DNA of 64,000 nucleotides from the NCBI GenBank assembly GCA_002403305.1, contig DHHM01000010.1:191626-255625 (forward strand). The letters are read 5' to 3'. Made by a program: the position numbers and the translations under genes. This DNA comes from Bacteroidales bacterium UBA4772. GTDB lineage: Bacteria; Bacteroidota; Bacteroidia; Bacteroidales; VadinHA17. The notes below the pieces were generated by a model that saw nothing but the letters and a program-made list of their open reading frames with translations, had not been told where the DNA came from and searched no databases. This document shows, one piece after another, positions 7,374 through 16,522 of the stretch. Position 1 is the first letter of the stretch, and the number at the start of each line of letters is the position of its first letter.

Positions 7374-8846
7374 ATGCAGGTTACAGTGACCAGAAAGGAT
7401 ACTATATTTTCCCCTGATTCCAGCAGGGTGATCGCCCGCTTCCTTTATACATCCGATGAAAGAAGCAAAAATATTATCCGGAACGTGATGTCTATGTCTG
7501 ATGATGAGGTAAATACAGCATTAAGTAAGGTATTGAGAAGTTACGCCAGACGTCATAGGAATATCTCATTAATATTTGAAACACATTATAAAAAACTGGA
7601 TGGTCTGCTGAAAGAACTGAAAATAAGTCCCGGAAATAATAATAAAGCACGTAAAACGCTGATAGGCTCATATTTCACGATGGAATATTCAATTGAATCA
7701 GCAGCATTTTTTAATCCATCAATAGTTGAAGATCCTGACCAGTCGGAAACGGGGCCTGATGAAAAGAGACTGATTATGAGTTTCAGGGCAACGGGCGAAG
7801 GGCATATTTCATCAATTGTTTTTCGTTCAGCAGTTATCGATAAAAACTGTAATCTGGTCATCGAACCTGTGGGCAAAATGTTGGCAGAAGCAGAACGGAT
7901 AAAACGGCACATTTACAATAAAAACACATTCATTAAGAAGCTGGAAGAAATGAGATATTTCGACAATAAGATTTCTCCGGTGTTTGTGTTGGAAAAACTG
8001 GGCGACAGGTTCACATATGGAGAATTGAAAAGGGCAGTGGAAGAAACCAGGAAAACGCATGACCTTTCTCCAAATAAAGTATTAATCGTTAATCAAATGA
8101 TGTGGCTGGCAAAATCTCATTACGAACTAGACTTTTCACTCGATTCGTCAATTTCTGAAAGAGTTATTTTCCCTACCTCCGAAGCTGAAAAAAATGGTAT
8201 TGAAGATGCACGTTTCGTTAAGTTCACAGATGAAAACGGCGAAATAACTTATTATGCTACCTATACTGCTTATGATGGCAGTACTATCATGCCAAAGTTA
8301 CTTGAGACCAAAGACTTTTATCATTTCAAAGCATTGACTATTAATGGTGAAATTGCCCATAATAAGGGTATGGCATTGTTTCCCAGGAAGATAAAAGGTA
8401 AATATGCTTTGCTGTGCCGTATTGATGGAGTGAATAATTATATAGCCTATTCTGATAACATAAATATCTGGCGCGAGGCCAAAATTATCCAGAAGCCCAA
8501 ATTTCCATGGGAGCTGATTCAGGTTGGAAATTGCGGGTCGCCTATTGAGACGAAAGAGGGCTGGCTGGTAATTACACACGGCGTTGGATCCATGAGAGAA
8601 TACGCTATAGGAGCATCATTATTTGATCTTGATGATCCGGAAAAAGAGATTGGCAGGCTAAAAACACCTCTGTTGACTCCCAACACTGAAGAGAGGGAAG
8701 GATATGTGCCCAATGTAGTTTACTCCTGTGGTTCTATCATCCACAATGGCAATCTGATTATTCCTTACGGCATGTCAGACTATGCATCAACTTACGCATC
8801 TATTAATCTGACTGAACTCCTGACTGCACTTAAAAACTCAGGATAG
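7374..8846 (+). CDS. GH130 family glycoside phosphorylase-like protein with N-terminal extension
   Basis: GH130 enzymes are five-bladed beta-propeller phosphorylases (some are hydrolases) acting on beta-mannosides and releasing alpha-mannose 1-phosphate. The GH130 signature x-E-D-x-R is at residues 275-280 (GIEDAR). The later GNCGSPIETKEGWLVITHGV and EGYVPNVVYSCG segments also match the family. The first ~190 residues are an extra helical region not found in short GH130 enzymes. There is no signal peptide, so it should act in the cytosol. It leads a tight operon with a PIG-L deacetylase, a GT4 glycosyltransferase and an alpha/alpha-barrel protein, and so is more likely tied to an intracellular glycan than to import of dietary sugars. 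The linkage cannot be told from sequence. Confidence 0.85.
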   Translation: MQVTVTRKDTIFSPDSSRVIARFLYTSDERSKNIIRNVMSMSDDEVNTALSKVLRSYARRHRNISLIFETHYKKLDGLLKELKISPGNNNKARKTLIGSYFTMEYSIESAAFFNPSIVEDPDQSETGPDEKRLIMSFRATGEGHISSIVFRSAVIDKNCNLVIEPVGKMLAEAERIKRHIYNKNTFIKKLEEMRYFDNKISPVFVLEKLGDRFTYGELKRAVEETRKTHDLSPNKVLIVNQMMWLAKSHYELDFSLDSSISERVIFPTSEAEKNGIEDARFVKFTDENGEITYYATYTAYDGSTIMPKLLETKDFYHFKALTINGEIAHNKGMALFPRKIKGKYALLCRIDGVNNYIAYSDNINIWREAKIIQKPKFPWELIQVGNCGSPIETKEGWLVITHGVGSMREYAIGASLFDLDDPEKEIGRLKTPLLTPNTEEREGYVPNVVYSCGSIIHNGNLIIPYGMSDYASTYASINLTELLTALKNSG

Positions 8847-8854
8847 CAGCAACA

Positions 8855-9499
8855 ATGGACAACAAAAACTCAAAATCCGTCGCAGTTATTGTAGCTCATC
8901 CTGATGATGAAACATTATGGGCCGGAGGAACTATACTGAGTAATCCGTCATGGAAATGTTTCATAGTCTGTCTTTGCAGGGGGAACGATAATGACCGTGC
9001 TCCCAGGTTCTTTAAAACATTACAGATTTTAGGGTCTGAAGGAATAATGGGGGATATGGACGATGGCCCGGAACAAAAACCTCTGGATGAGATTGAGTTG
9101 GAGCACACAATACTTAAGCTATTGCCTCCTGTTCATTTTGATCTGATTATATCACACAATCCACGCGGTGAATATACAAGACATGTCCGGCATGAGGAAA
9201 CCGGCAAATCAGTTATAAAGCTCTGGCATGCAGATAAGATAAATGCAAGTGAACTTTGGGCCTTTGCCTATGAAGATGGCGGTAAAAAATATTATCCCAG
9301 ACCTTTAGAAAACTCTTCTTACTTCCATATACTTACGGAGCAAATATGGCTGAAGAAACAGAGTATCATAACAGAAACGTACGGGTTTGAAAAAGAAAGC
9401 TTTGAAGCAAAAACAACACCAAAAGCGGAGGCATTCTGGCAATTTACAAATCCCTGCGATGCGGATAAATGGCTTAATAATGGAGGGGTTCTACCATGA
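8855..9499 (+). CDS. PIG-L family N-deacetylase
   Basis: The zinc-dependent PIG-L/LmbE family removes acetyl groups from GlcNAc-type sugars. Members include GPI biosynthesis PIG-L, MshB of mycothiol and BshB of bacillithiol synthesis. The metal site AHPDDE is at residues 14-19, and the third histidine is probably in HVRHEE. Length (214 residues) fits. The gene begins 8 bases after GH130 and its stop overlaps the start of the next GT4 gene (ATGA), so translation of the two is probably coupled. This suggests that the product of one enzyme is a substrate of the other, for example deacetylation of an amino sugar before or after mannosyl transfer. That order is inference. Confidence 0.85.
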   Translation: MDNKNSKSVAVIVAHPDDETLWAGGTILSNPSWKCFIVCLCRGNDNDRAPRFFKTLQILGSEGIMGDMDDGPEQKPLDEIELEHTILKLLPPVHFDLIISHNPRGEYTRHVRHEETGKSVIKLWHADKINASELWAFAYEDGGKKYYPRPLENSSYFHILTEQIWLKKQSIITETYGFEKESFEAKTTPKAEAFWQFTNPCDADKWLNNGGVLP

Positions 9500-10638
9500 A
9501 AGTACTTTTATTATATGACTACCCTGCGGCCCCCGGAGGTCTGGCAACCCAGGGAGACTTGTTATACAAGGGACTTCTTAAAATGGGAATTGATGCCCAT
9601 GCAGTAAATTTAGAATCAGCCCAGGAGAAGGAATGGTATTATCGCTGGTTTGAGCCTGATGTCGTTGTTGGTGTCGGTTATTGGGGACATACACCCCATC
9701 TGGTACTCCACCCGCAGCGATATGGAGTACAGGCGGTACCCTGGCTGGTTGCTGACGGATATATTGCGAACTACCAGGAGGTACTTAATGCCCTTCCACT
9801 CATTCTGGTAACATCGAACTGGGTAAAGGAAATGTATGTCCGCGACGGAATTGACAGCGAAATAATTGAGGTGTTGCCCGTTGGATGCGATACAGACGCC
9901 TTCTCCCCTTTTGAAAAAGATGATCCGAAAATTTTAACCGTTCGCGAATCGTTGGGAGTTTTACCGGACCAAAAAATGATTCTGACTGTCGGTGGCGATG
10001 CTGCATCAAAAGGTTCACAGGAAGTAATGCAGGCCCTTGCCATAATTGATTCTAAAGCCCCGGATTGGAAATATGTATGCAAAGTATGGCCTCAGGCAAG
10101 AACCAAACTTCAGAATCTGGCTGATCTGGAATTGGCAAAACACTTAGGGATCGATAAAAATGTCATATATACAACAAACATAATTTCACGTAATTTCATG
10201 CCTTACCTGATTGGCGCTTGCGACATATATGCGGCACCTTCGCGTCTTGAGGGTTTTGGAATGCCGCAAGTTGAAGCAGGAGCTTGCGAAAAACCGGTAA
10301 TAAGCATTAATGCCATGGGAATGCTTGATACTCTTGTCCATGGAGAAACAGCATTCCTGGCAGATGTGGCACAGAAAATCGATGTTAAAGAGGTAACCCT
10401 TGGCGAGGAATCTGGTTTCAGAAATAACCACAAAATTGTATTTAAAGAGCCACGGACAGTAGATTACCGTGCGAGTGTGCATGATATTGCCAACTACCTG
10501 ATGGATCTTATGACTGATCCGGGTTTATGCCGGGAAATGGGTAAAGCCGGACGTAGGCGGGTAGTTGAACATTTCGACTACCGGGTAGTAGCGAAACGTT
10601 TTGTTCAGATAATTAACGATAAATTGGGGATAGTATAA
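9496..10638 (+). CDS. GT4 family glycosyltransferase
   Basis: This 380-residue retaining glycosyltransferase has a GT-B fold. The C-terminal nucleotide-sugar domain has the E-x7-E motif at residues 252-260 (EGFGMPQVE). The N-terminus begins with the PGGLATQGDLL acceptor-side loop. Another feature is VGGDAASKGSQEV, the usual donor-phosphate region. There is no membrane segment. It overlaps the PIG-L gene by 4 bases and is followed 12 bases later by an alpha/alpha-barrel protein. GDP-mannose is a reasonable donor guess because of the GH130 neighbours. It does not resemble BshA in its N-terminal sequence, so it is not a simple bacillithiol pathway. Confidence 0.85.
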   Translation: MKVLLLYDYPAAPGGLATQGDLLYKGLLKMGIDAHAVNLESAQEKEWYYRWFEPDVVVGVGYWGHTPHLVLHPQRYGVQAVPWLVADGYIANYQEVLNALPLILVTSNWVKEMYVRDGIDSEIIEVLPVGCDTDAFSPFEKDDPKILTVRESLGVLPDQKMILTVGGDAASKGSQEVMQALAIIDSKAPDWKYVCKVWPQARTKLQNLADLELAKHLGIDKNVIYTTNIISRNFMPYLIGACDIYAAPSRLEGFGMPQVEAGACEKPVISINAMGMLDTLVHGETAFLADVAQKIDVKEVTLGEESGFRNNHKIVFKEPRTVDYRASVHDIANYLMDLMTDPGLCREMGKAGRRRVVEHFDYRVVAKRFVQIINDKLGIV

Positions 10639-10650
10639 ACCATCAAATCC

Positions 10651-11844
10651 ATGCTAATTACTGACTGGGAGGAAATAAAAGCTGCAAAGAATGCAGCTCT
10701 TGAAGTGCTTATCCATAATGCCCACGGACCATATCAGGGGCTTCCACGTACGGCAGGCTGGGGTTATCCGGAGCCATATACAAGGGATCTGATGTTTTCC
10801 ATCCTGGGGATTGCTGTTTCCGGGAATCATGAACTGATAATGAACATCCGCAGAGTACTTGAAACTCTGGCCGAAAACCAGACGGAACATGGCCATATCC
10901 CTTCACTTGTGCATGACAGGGAAGATCGTGGATCAAGTGATTCAACTCCTCTGTTTTTATTGGGTGCTGCTATTTTCCGGGAATTATCAGGTGAGCATGA
11001 TTTTCTTCATGAAGCTGTCAATAAAGCTCTGACCTGGATGACGTATCAAAGTCCCTCCGATCGATACCTGGTTTCCCAGCAACCGACAAGCGACTGGCGC
11101 GATGAACAATGGGTACTGGGATATGGTTTGTTTGTGAACACCCTGATCTATAGCTATCTTCGACTCCTGGGAAAAGACAACACAGCAAACATCGTACGCC
11201 ATGAAATGAGCAGGTTCACCATTACCGGTGATGTTATGCACAAACATGTCCACGAAGGCCTTGTCGTAAAACATAAGCCCTACTATGCTTTGTGGTCCTA
11301 TAAAATATTCAGCAGCGAACGGTTCGACCTGCTTGGTAACAGTCTTGCCATTCTTTCAGGAATAGCATCCCCCTCCCGGGCTGAAGAAATGATCTCCTGG
11401 ATTGAAGAGGAGTGTTCAGGCATGAGAGAAAGAGGTGAACTGGCCGTTGATCTCCCACCTAATTTCTTCCCCTTTGTTAGACCTGAAGATCCTGACTGGC
11501 ATGCACGATATGAGTTGTATAACAATCCCGGAGAATACCATAATGGAGGTATATGGCCATTCATTTGTGGCCTTTATGTAGCAGCATTAGTTGCAGCAAA
11601 AAGATACAAACTTGCCGAGAACAAGCTCATGGCACTCACCCGTATTATAAAAGCCTCCAATAACAAAGATATTGATTTTGGGTTTAATGAATGGCTGAAA
11701 GCCCAGGACGGCAAAGCCATGGGACAGAACTGGCAAACATGGTCTGCAGCGCTTTATCTTTATGCTGTAAAATGCGTTGAAGAAAGAAGTACCCCTTTCT
11801 TTGATAAGATACGACACTGTCCGGATGGATCAACGTGTGCGTAA
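10651..11844 (+). CDS. Cytosolic (alpha/alpha)6-barrel glycoside hydrolase-like protein
   Basis: This 397-residue protein without a signal peptide has features of six-hairpin glycosidases (GH100 invertase, GH63 or amylo-alpha-1,6-glucosidase types). It has YTRDLMFS near the N-terminus, then TSDWRDEQW, and NFFPF. YHNGGIWPFICGLY begins at residue 296 and QNWQTWSAALYLYA at about 359. The two last segments match motifs seen in neutral/alkaline invertases. Acidic residues in the TRD and DWRDE segments are candidate catalytic groups. It is the last gene of the left operon and stops 12 bases from the convergent GT4 gene. The substrate is unknown; a hydrolase trimming the glycan made by the neighbouring GT4 enzymes is plausible. 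Confidence 0.7.
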   Translation: MLITDWEEIKAAKNAALEVLIHNAHGPYQGLPRTAGWGYPEPYTRDLMFSILGIAVSGNHELIMNIRRVLETLAENQTEHGHIPSLVHDREDRGSSDSTPLFLLGAAIFRELSGEHDFLHEAVNKALTWMTYQSPSDRYLVSQQPTSDWRDEQWVLGYGLFVNTLIYSYLRLLGKDNTANIVRHEMSRFTITGDVMHKHVHEGLVVKHKPYYALWSYKIFSSERFDLLGNSLAILSGIASPSRAEEMISWIEEECSGMRERGELAVDLPPNFFPFVRPEDPDWHARYELYNNPGEYHNGGIWPFICGLYVAALVAAKRYKLAENKLMALTRIIKASNNKDIDFGFNEWLKAQDGKAMGQNWQTWSAALYLYAVKCVEERSTPFFDKIRHCPDGSTCA

Positions 11845-11856
11845 CATTTGCAGCAG

Positions 11857-12888
11857 CTATCGATCCGACTTCTGATTATGTATTTTTAAAACATCCTGAT
11901 AAACCGCCAGGTATCCTTCTATCATTTTCTGACGACTGAATTTTGAGACAGCATAATCCCTGCAATATTTTCTGTCAATAGAACTTATATGATTTACCGC
12001 TTCTACAGCATCATTTAAAGTGCTCACTAAAAATCCGGTCTTACTGTCAAGGATCAGTTCCGGCATGGCACCCTTGCTGAATGCTATAACAGGCGTCCCG
12101 CAAACCATTGATTCTGCAACACTTAATCCAAAGGGCTCCTCAAAACTTATCGGGTGCAAAAGCGCATAAGCCTCCCCCATGAGTTTATCTCTTTCCTTTG
12201 GTCCTGAATTACCCACATATACAATGTCATCATCATTGACAAAAGGTTTAATCTTACTTTCAAAATATGCCTGATCCTGGATTAAGCCGGAAATTATTAG
12301 TCTCCTTCCTGATAGTTTGGCTATCTGAATGGATTCATAAGTACCCTTTTCAGGATGGATCCTGCCGAAAAACAACAGATAATCATCCGGCTCCGGACAA
12401 AATGTAAATTCATCGGTATTAATCCCATTGTAAACCGTTGCAACGTAATCAAGCTCAGGACTTCGGTCAGAATCACTAATGGAAACGTAATAGCCGGTAT
12501 CATTATACTTTTTATAAACAGGTAATATTTTCTGAGAAGAGAAGCCGTGAATTGTGGTTACCATAGGTACTCTTATTAACCGTGAATAAGTCAGTGGAAG
12601 GAAATCGAAATTATTATGTATCAAATCGAACTTATCCGCCTGCTCCATCAGGCTACTTATATGCAGACACTCACATACTTTAGGGTCAACATCAGGATAT
12701 TCCGCATAGGAATGATCGCATACGAACTCCATTTTGCCTTTGGTAATGGAATCAGCAGTAGCAAACAGAGTAACATCAACTCCGTTTTCCACCAGACCTT
12801 CTGTAATATTTGAAGAAACCTGTTCCCACGGGCCATACTTTCTGGGAGGTGTTCGCCAGGCAACAGGTGACAATACGGCTATCTTCAC
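11857..12888 (-). CDS. GT4 family glycosyltransferase
   Basis: This 343-residue GT-B enzyme is the last gene of the right-hand converging operon. The donor-binding domain has LFFGRIHPEKG (about residues 172-182) and the E-x7-E motif at 251-259 (EPFGLSVAE region). It has no signal peptide or membrane segment. Its N-terminal sequence (PVAWRTPPRKYGPWEQVSS) resembles GT4 enzymes found beside GH130 genes. It is 44 bases downstream of the GH130 gene. A mannosyltransferase role is inferred only from context. Confidence 0.82.
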   Translation of the reverse strand: MKIAVLSPVAWRTPPRKYGPWEQVSSNITEGLVENGVDVTLFATADSITKGKMEFVCDHSYAEYPDVDPKVCECLHISSLMEQADKFDLIHNNFDFLPLTYSRLIRVPMVTTIHGFSSQKILPVYKKYNDTGYYVSISDSDRSPELDYVATVYNGINTDEFTFCPEPDDYLLFFGRIHPEKGTYESIQIAKLSGRRLIISGLIQDQAYFESKIKPFVNDDDIVYVGNSGPKERDKLMGEAYALLHPISFEEPFGLSVAESMVCGTPVIAFSKGAMPELILDSKTGFLVSTLNDAVEAVNHISSIDRKYCRDYAVSKFSRQKMIEGYLAVYQDVLKIHNQKSDR

Positions 12889-12932
12889 ATTAATGATGTT
12901 ATAACTTTCAACCTGCCAATTTCTACTGACAA

Positions 12933-13859
12933 CTATATTGCCTCTCTTGGGTTATTCAAACAATGATCAACAAGGTCTTCTATAATTGCCGTACCCACAC
13001 ACATCACCTTGTCAGCCCCCCCCCAGTAGATTTTAATACTGCCATCATCTTCCGGGACGGCTCCGCATGTGAACACGACATTATGCACATAACCAGTTGT
13101 CTCATAAGTTTCTTCGGGTTGCAAAATCCATTCATCACCTACAGCAATTATCCGGGAAGGATCTTCAAGATCATGCAAAGCAACACCCAATCTGTAAACG
13201 CATCCGTCCATGGTAGGAAACACACCGTGATAAATGCATAACCATCCGCGATCAGTTTTTACCGGAGGCGCTCCCGGCCCTATTTTCATTTCATCCCAGT
13301 GGTACTCTACAGGCTTCATTACTAATTTTGATTCACCCCAATATCTGAGGTCAGGAGAATAGGAGATCCAGATTGACCATGGTGATATTTCAGAATGGGG
13401 ACGGTCGAGTCGCGCGTAAAGGCCGTTAAATTTTCCCGGAAAGATTACAACATTACGGTAATCAGCCTCTGTGATAAGGGAAAATCGCCGGACAGACTTA
13501 AAATCCCCGGTCTTTGCCAGGCCAATACGTACGCCATGCCTGGAATAGGCGCTGTAGGTTATGAGATATTCACCATCGAGAAGAATAATCCGGGGGTCTT
13601 CAAGACCATACTCCTCATATTCTTTGAATATACCTTCAGCAGCAGGTACCATGAAAGGTTCTTGCTCAACTTTAAAATTAAACCCATCATCACTTTCCGC
13701 TTTGCCCAGAATGCTTCTTCCATTAAGCTTATGAGACCGGAAGATCATTATATACCGGTTGTTGTACTTTACAACACCGGCATTATGAATTGTGGCTACC
13801 GGATATGGCACATCATCCTTTGTGAGGATGGGGTTATTATGATATCTTTCTATCAACAC
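12933..13859 (-). CDS. GH130 family glycoside phosphorylase-like protein (short form)
   Basis: This is a 308-residue single-domain GH130 protein. The signature YGLEDPRI is followed by PGAPPVKTDRGWLCIYHG and YVHNVVFTCG, the usual pattern of short GH130 mannosyl phosphorylases. It begins with ERYHNNPILT, also typical. It lacks the ~190-residue N-terminal extension of the other GH130 in this island. It has no signal peptide. It lies 22 bases after the GT4-barrel fusion and 44 bases before the second GT4, all on the minus strand. It probably cleaves or makes a beta-mannosidic bond with phosphate; linkage and partner are unknown. Confidence 0.87.
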   Translation of the reverse strand: MLIERYHNNPILTKDDVPYPVATIHNAGVVKYNNRYIMIFRSHKLNGRSILGKAESDDGFNFKVEQEPFMVPAAEGIFKEYEEYGLEDPRIILLDGEYLITYSAYSRHGVRIGLAKTGDFKSVRRFSLITEADYRNVVIFPGKFNGLYARLDRPHSEISPWSIWISYSPDLRYWGESKLVMKPVEYHWDEMKIGPGAPPVKTDRGWLCIYHGVFPTMDGCVYRLGVALHDLEDPSRIIAVGDEWILQPEETYETTGYVHNVVFTCGAVPEDDGSIKIYWGGADKVMCVGTAIIEDLVDHCLNNPREAI

Positions 13860-13881
13860 AATTTATAGTATAATCCCTGGT

Positions 13882-16137
13882 TCAACTTTTGCCGACGCCC
13901 CTGTCAAGATACTTTTCAGATTCCTCAAATGCCTGAAGAACTGTTAAATGAGCAATCAGATAGGCCAGGGAACTCTCCGCCCCCTGATTTCGGTTAACGC
14001 CATAACTCTCAAAACCATCGCAACACCCTTTGGTTTCAAAATCGAACAAACTCATCCTGAGATCGTTTTCTCCGAGAAACCACATGAAACAGGCAAATAA
14101 TTTATTAAGATATTCCTGATCCTTTGTCAGATGAAAAGCCTGGTGATACATTAAGACCATCGCCAGAGCATCAATCGGCTGTTGCGCATACACAGAACGT
14201 TCACCATCTTTTCTATACCATTTTTCATTACCAATGATTGATAAATAGCCATCCTTGATTGTATGTTCTGTTAAAAAGTCCATTGACTCCAAGGCAGTTT
14301 CGGTTATTTTATCATCTTTAAATATCTCTGCCGAGAGTAGAAGAGCCAGAGGTAAAATACCATTATCATATGCCAGCAAAGCTTCAAACCATTTCCAGTC
14401 AGAAGATCTGTTTTCATCATAATGTCTGATCAGCTTATAAGTCAGATTTCTTAATGTCTCAGCCATTGAATCATCCGATGGATTACTCCGGAGGTAATAG
14501 CTTATACCTATCATTGTATTGGCAATCCCTCTGATAGAATTAAGCTTCTCGAAGTTTCCGGCTGCAGCTGAAAAAATAAATCTGCCGGTCTGGAAGTAGG
14601 AATCGTTAGGTGCGTTGGCAATCAGGTATCCCAGTGCCCAGATAGTTCTTCCGAAAGAATCTTCTGACCCTACCTCATCAAGAAAACTACGGTTGAAACT
14701 GAGAAAATTCCTGAATGTCCCGTCTTTGTTTTGCATATAATGGATGTAGCTCAGGTATATGGGAGCCAATTTAAGGGCCAGCATATCCTTTTTTTGCCTG
14801 TATGCCATCAGCACCATCAGTAATGCTCTCGAATTATCATCCAGGCAGTAGCCTTCTTTCAGATTTGGAATTCCAAATTTTGCATGCTGGATGATCCCGG
14901 TATCATCAGTTAAATGTGTTATATGAACAAGCGAAAATGGAGGCAGAATAAGCGGATCAAGATTGGTTTCCTTCTTTGCATATACAACAGGCTTGTTGGC
15001 AATGACTTTTTGCGCAACAGCAATATATTTTTCCCCTGTTTTAGGCCATGTTATTTTTTTACCATATTCGAATGCCTTGTGCCGCATGGCCGAAATGACA
15101 TCAGGATTATCAAATAATTCCAGGAGAATTGCTGAAAGTCTGTCTGAATCATTGAAATTGAAAAGCTTTCCCCTGCCATCAGCCAACAGTTCTGTGGCAT
15201 GCCAGTAAGGTGTTGAAACAACAGCTGAACCAGCACCTATTGCGTAGGATAGTGTTCCGCTGGTAATCTGATCTTCATTCAGGTAAGGAGTAATATAAAT
15301 ATCAGATGCAGACAGGTACTTAAACAGCTCTTTCTGATTAAGAAACTCATTCAGAAAAAAAACATGCTTGGCCAGGTCCAGTTTGTTGACTATTTGCTGA
15401 AGGTAAATGCGGTATTCTTCACCCGAATACCTTAAAACATTGGGGTGGGTTTTCCCTAAAATGATATATAAAACTTCGGGATATTTTGTAATAACTTTTG
15501 GCAGTGCCTTTAGTACTGTCTCGATCCCCTTATTCCGGCTGATAAAACCAAAGGTTAGTAAGACCTTCTTATTCTGGAGATTGAATTCCTTTCTCGAGTT
15601 TTGCCGGTTATATTGAATATCCGGCACCCCGTGCTCAATATATACTATCTTTCTTTTATCAATATCATATACGGTTGTCAGAAGCTCAATGGCTTTATGG
15701 CTCATTACAACCAGTTTTTTTGCCATTTTGCAAATTTCTACCAATACAGCTCTCTGATCATAGGATGGATTTCTGATAATTGTGTGAAGGGTGACAATGA
15801 GCGGAATCTCCAGCCGGTGAAGCAAAGGCAGGATATATACACCATTTTGTCCGCCATATATACCAAATTCATGTTCTAGTATACATAGGTCAGCACCGCT
15901 GAGATTAATGAATCTTGCTGCTGATAGATAATCCCTCTGGTGCTCCTGTCCAATGGTTAGTTTTACTTCTTCAGGATAATCATAGGTTAGTTCATGATCA
16001 TTCATTGCTACAATGAATCCTTCCCTTGAATCTCGCGTTGTTTCATTATTCGTTACCATGGAATTGTAGAGATTCCTGGTAAAAGTCCCGATACCACATT
16101 CCCTTGGAGGATAGGTACCAATGTATGCAATCTTCAT
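13882..16137 (-). CDS. GT4 glycosyltransferase fused to a C-terminal alpha/alpha-barrel domain
   Basis: This protein has 751 residues. Residues 1-385 are a GT-B glycosyltransferase: it opens with GTYPPRECGIGTFTRNL, and the donor domain contains FGFISRNKGIETVLKALP. Residues about 400-751 are all-alpha with repeated Trp/Tyr-rich hairpins (EGYCLDDNSRALL, SEDSFGRTIWALGY, SSDWKWFEALLAYDNGILP), as expected for an (alpha/alpha)6 barrel. The operon on the other strand encodes the same two activities as separate proteins. The fusion suggests that the barrel acts on, or measures, the glycan made by the transferase. It has no signal peptide and starts with ATG at 16137, five bases after a -7-like box. 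Confidence 0.8.
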   Translation of the reverse strand: MKIAYIGTYPPRECGIGTFTRNLYNSMVTNNETTRDSREGFIVAMNDHELTYDYPEEVKLTIGQEHQRDYLSAARFINLSGADLCILEHEFGIYGGQNGVYILPLLHRLEIPLIVTLHTIIRNPSYDQRAVLVEICKMAKKLVVMSHKAIELLTTVYDIDKRKIVYIEHGVPDIQYNRQNSRKEFNLQNKKVLLTFGFISRNKGIETVLKALPKVITKYPEVLYIILGKTHPNVLRYSGEEYRIYLQQIVNKLDLAKHVFFLNEFLNQKELFKYLSASDIYITPYLNEDQITSGTLSYAIGAGSAVVSTPYWHATELLADGRGKLFNFNDSDRLSAILLELFDNPDVISAMRHKAFEYGKKITWPKTGEKYIAVAQKVIANKPVVYAKKETNLDPLILPPFSLVHITHLTDDTGIIQHAKFGIPNLKEGYCLDDNSRALLMVLMAYRQKKDMLALKLAPIYLSYIHYMQNKDGTFRNFLSFNRSFLDEVGSEDSFGRTIWALGYLIANAPNDSYFQTGRFIFSAAAGNFEKLNSIRGIANTMIGISYYLRSNPSDDSMAETLRNLTYKLIRHYDENRSSDWKWFEALLAYDNGILPLALLLSAEIFKDDKITETALESMDFLTEHTIKDGYLSIIGNEKWYRKDGERSVYAQQPIDALAMVLMYHQAFHLTKDQEYLNKLFACFMWFLGENDLRMSLFDFETKGCCDGFESYGVNRNQGAESSLAYLIAHLTVLQAFEESEKYLDRGVGKS

Positions 16138-16142
16138 AACAT

Positions 16143-16150
16143 CAAAGTTA
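16143..16150 (-). promoter_or_regulatory. -7 box of the right GT4/GH130/GT4 operon
   Basis: TAACTTTG on the minus strand fits TAnnTTTG, with CTG at the -33 position after a 19-base spacer. It ends five bases before the ATG of the GT4-barrel fusion gene, so the mRNA would have little or no leader. Confidence 0.4.
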
Positions 16151-16369
16151 CAACTAATAAACTTATTTTCAGCACAATTGACGAAGTATCAGAGCCAGTC
16201 CGATAACTGGTTATGGTTTCGGTTGAATATAAAAGAGCAGGCATGATTCCCGGGCACAGGTATTAAATCAATTTAAGTGGCAGTTTATCTGAATAAAGGG
16301 AATGTACAAGTTTAAAAATAGACTAACAATGCATTGACAAATAGCACGTTGAAAATCCATTTACAATTT

Positions 16370-16522
16370 CGTCACCCATTCCGTCAACACCAATAGCACA
16401 AAATCCCGCAGATCATTGATCTTGCGGGATTTGCGGTTTTTAAGATGTGGTACCACCAGCACCAGGAGACTCTTCTGTGTGATTTCTGACTGCGAGAAAC
16501 AACAGACCTTTGAGATCTTTCG
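16370..16522. repeat. Copy B of the tRNA-Phe 3'-flank repeat
   Basis: In order it contains CGTCACC-TTCCGTC-like sequence, then the perfect terminator hairpin AAATCCCGCA/TGCGGGATTT (16400-16430), then TTTTTAAGATGTGGTACCAC continuing to CAG (the last bases of tRNA-Phe and its flank). After that it leaves the tRNA sequence and enters a segment shared with copies C and D (ATTTCTGA, GAAACAACAG, GAGATCTTTCG). The copy lies between the carbohydrate island and the RelE-type module. It is best read as a displaced attachment-site end. Confidence 0.75.

Noticed and set aside
8855..10638. PIG-L deacetylase plus GT4 as a bacillithiol (BshA/BshB) pathway.
   Set aside because: The GT4 N-terminus does not resemble BshA, no BshC-like cysteine ligase is present, and GH130 genes are not part of that pathway.
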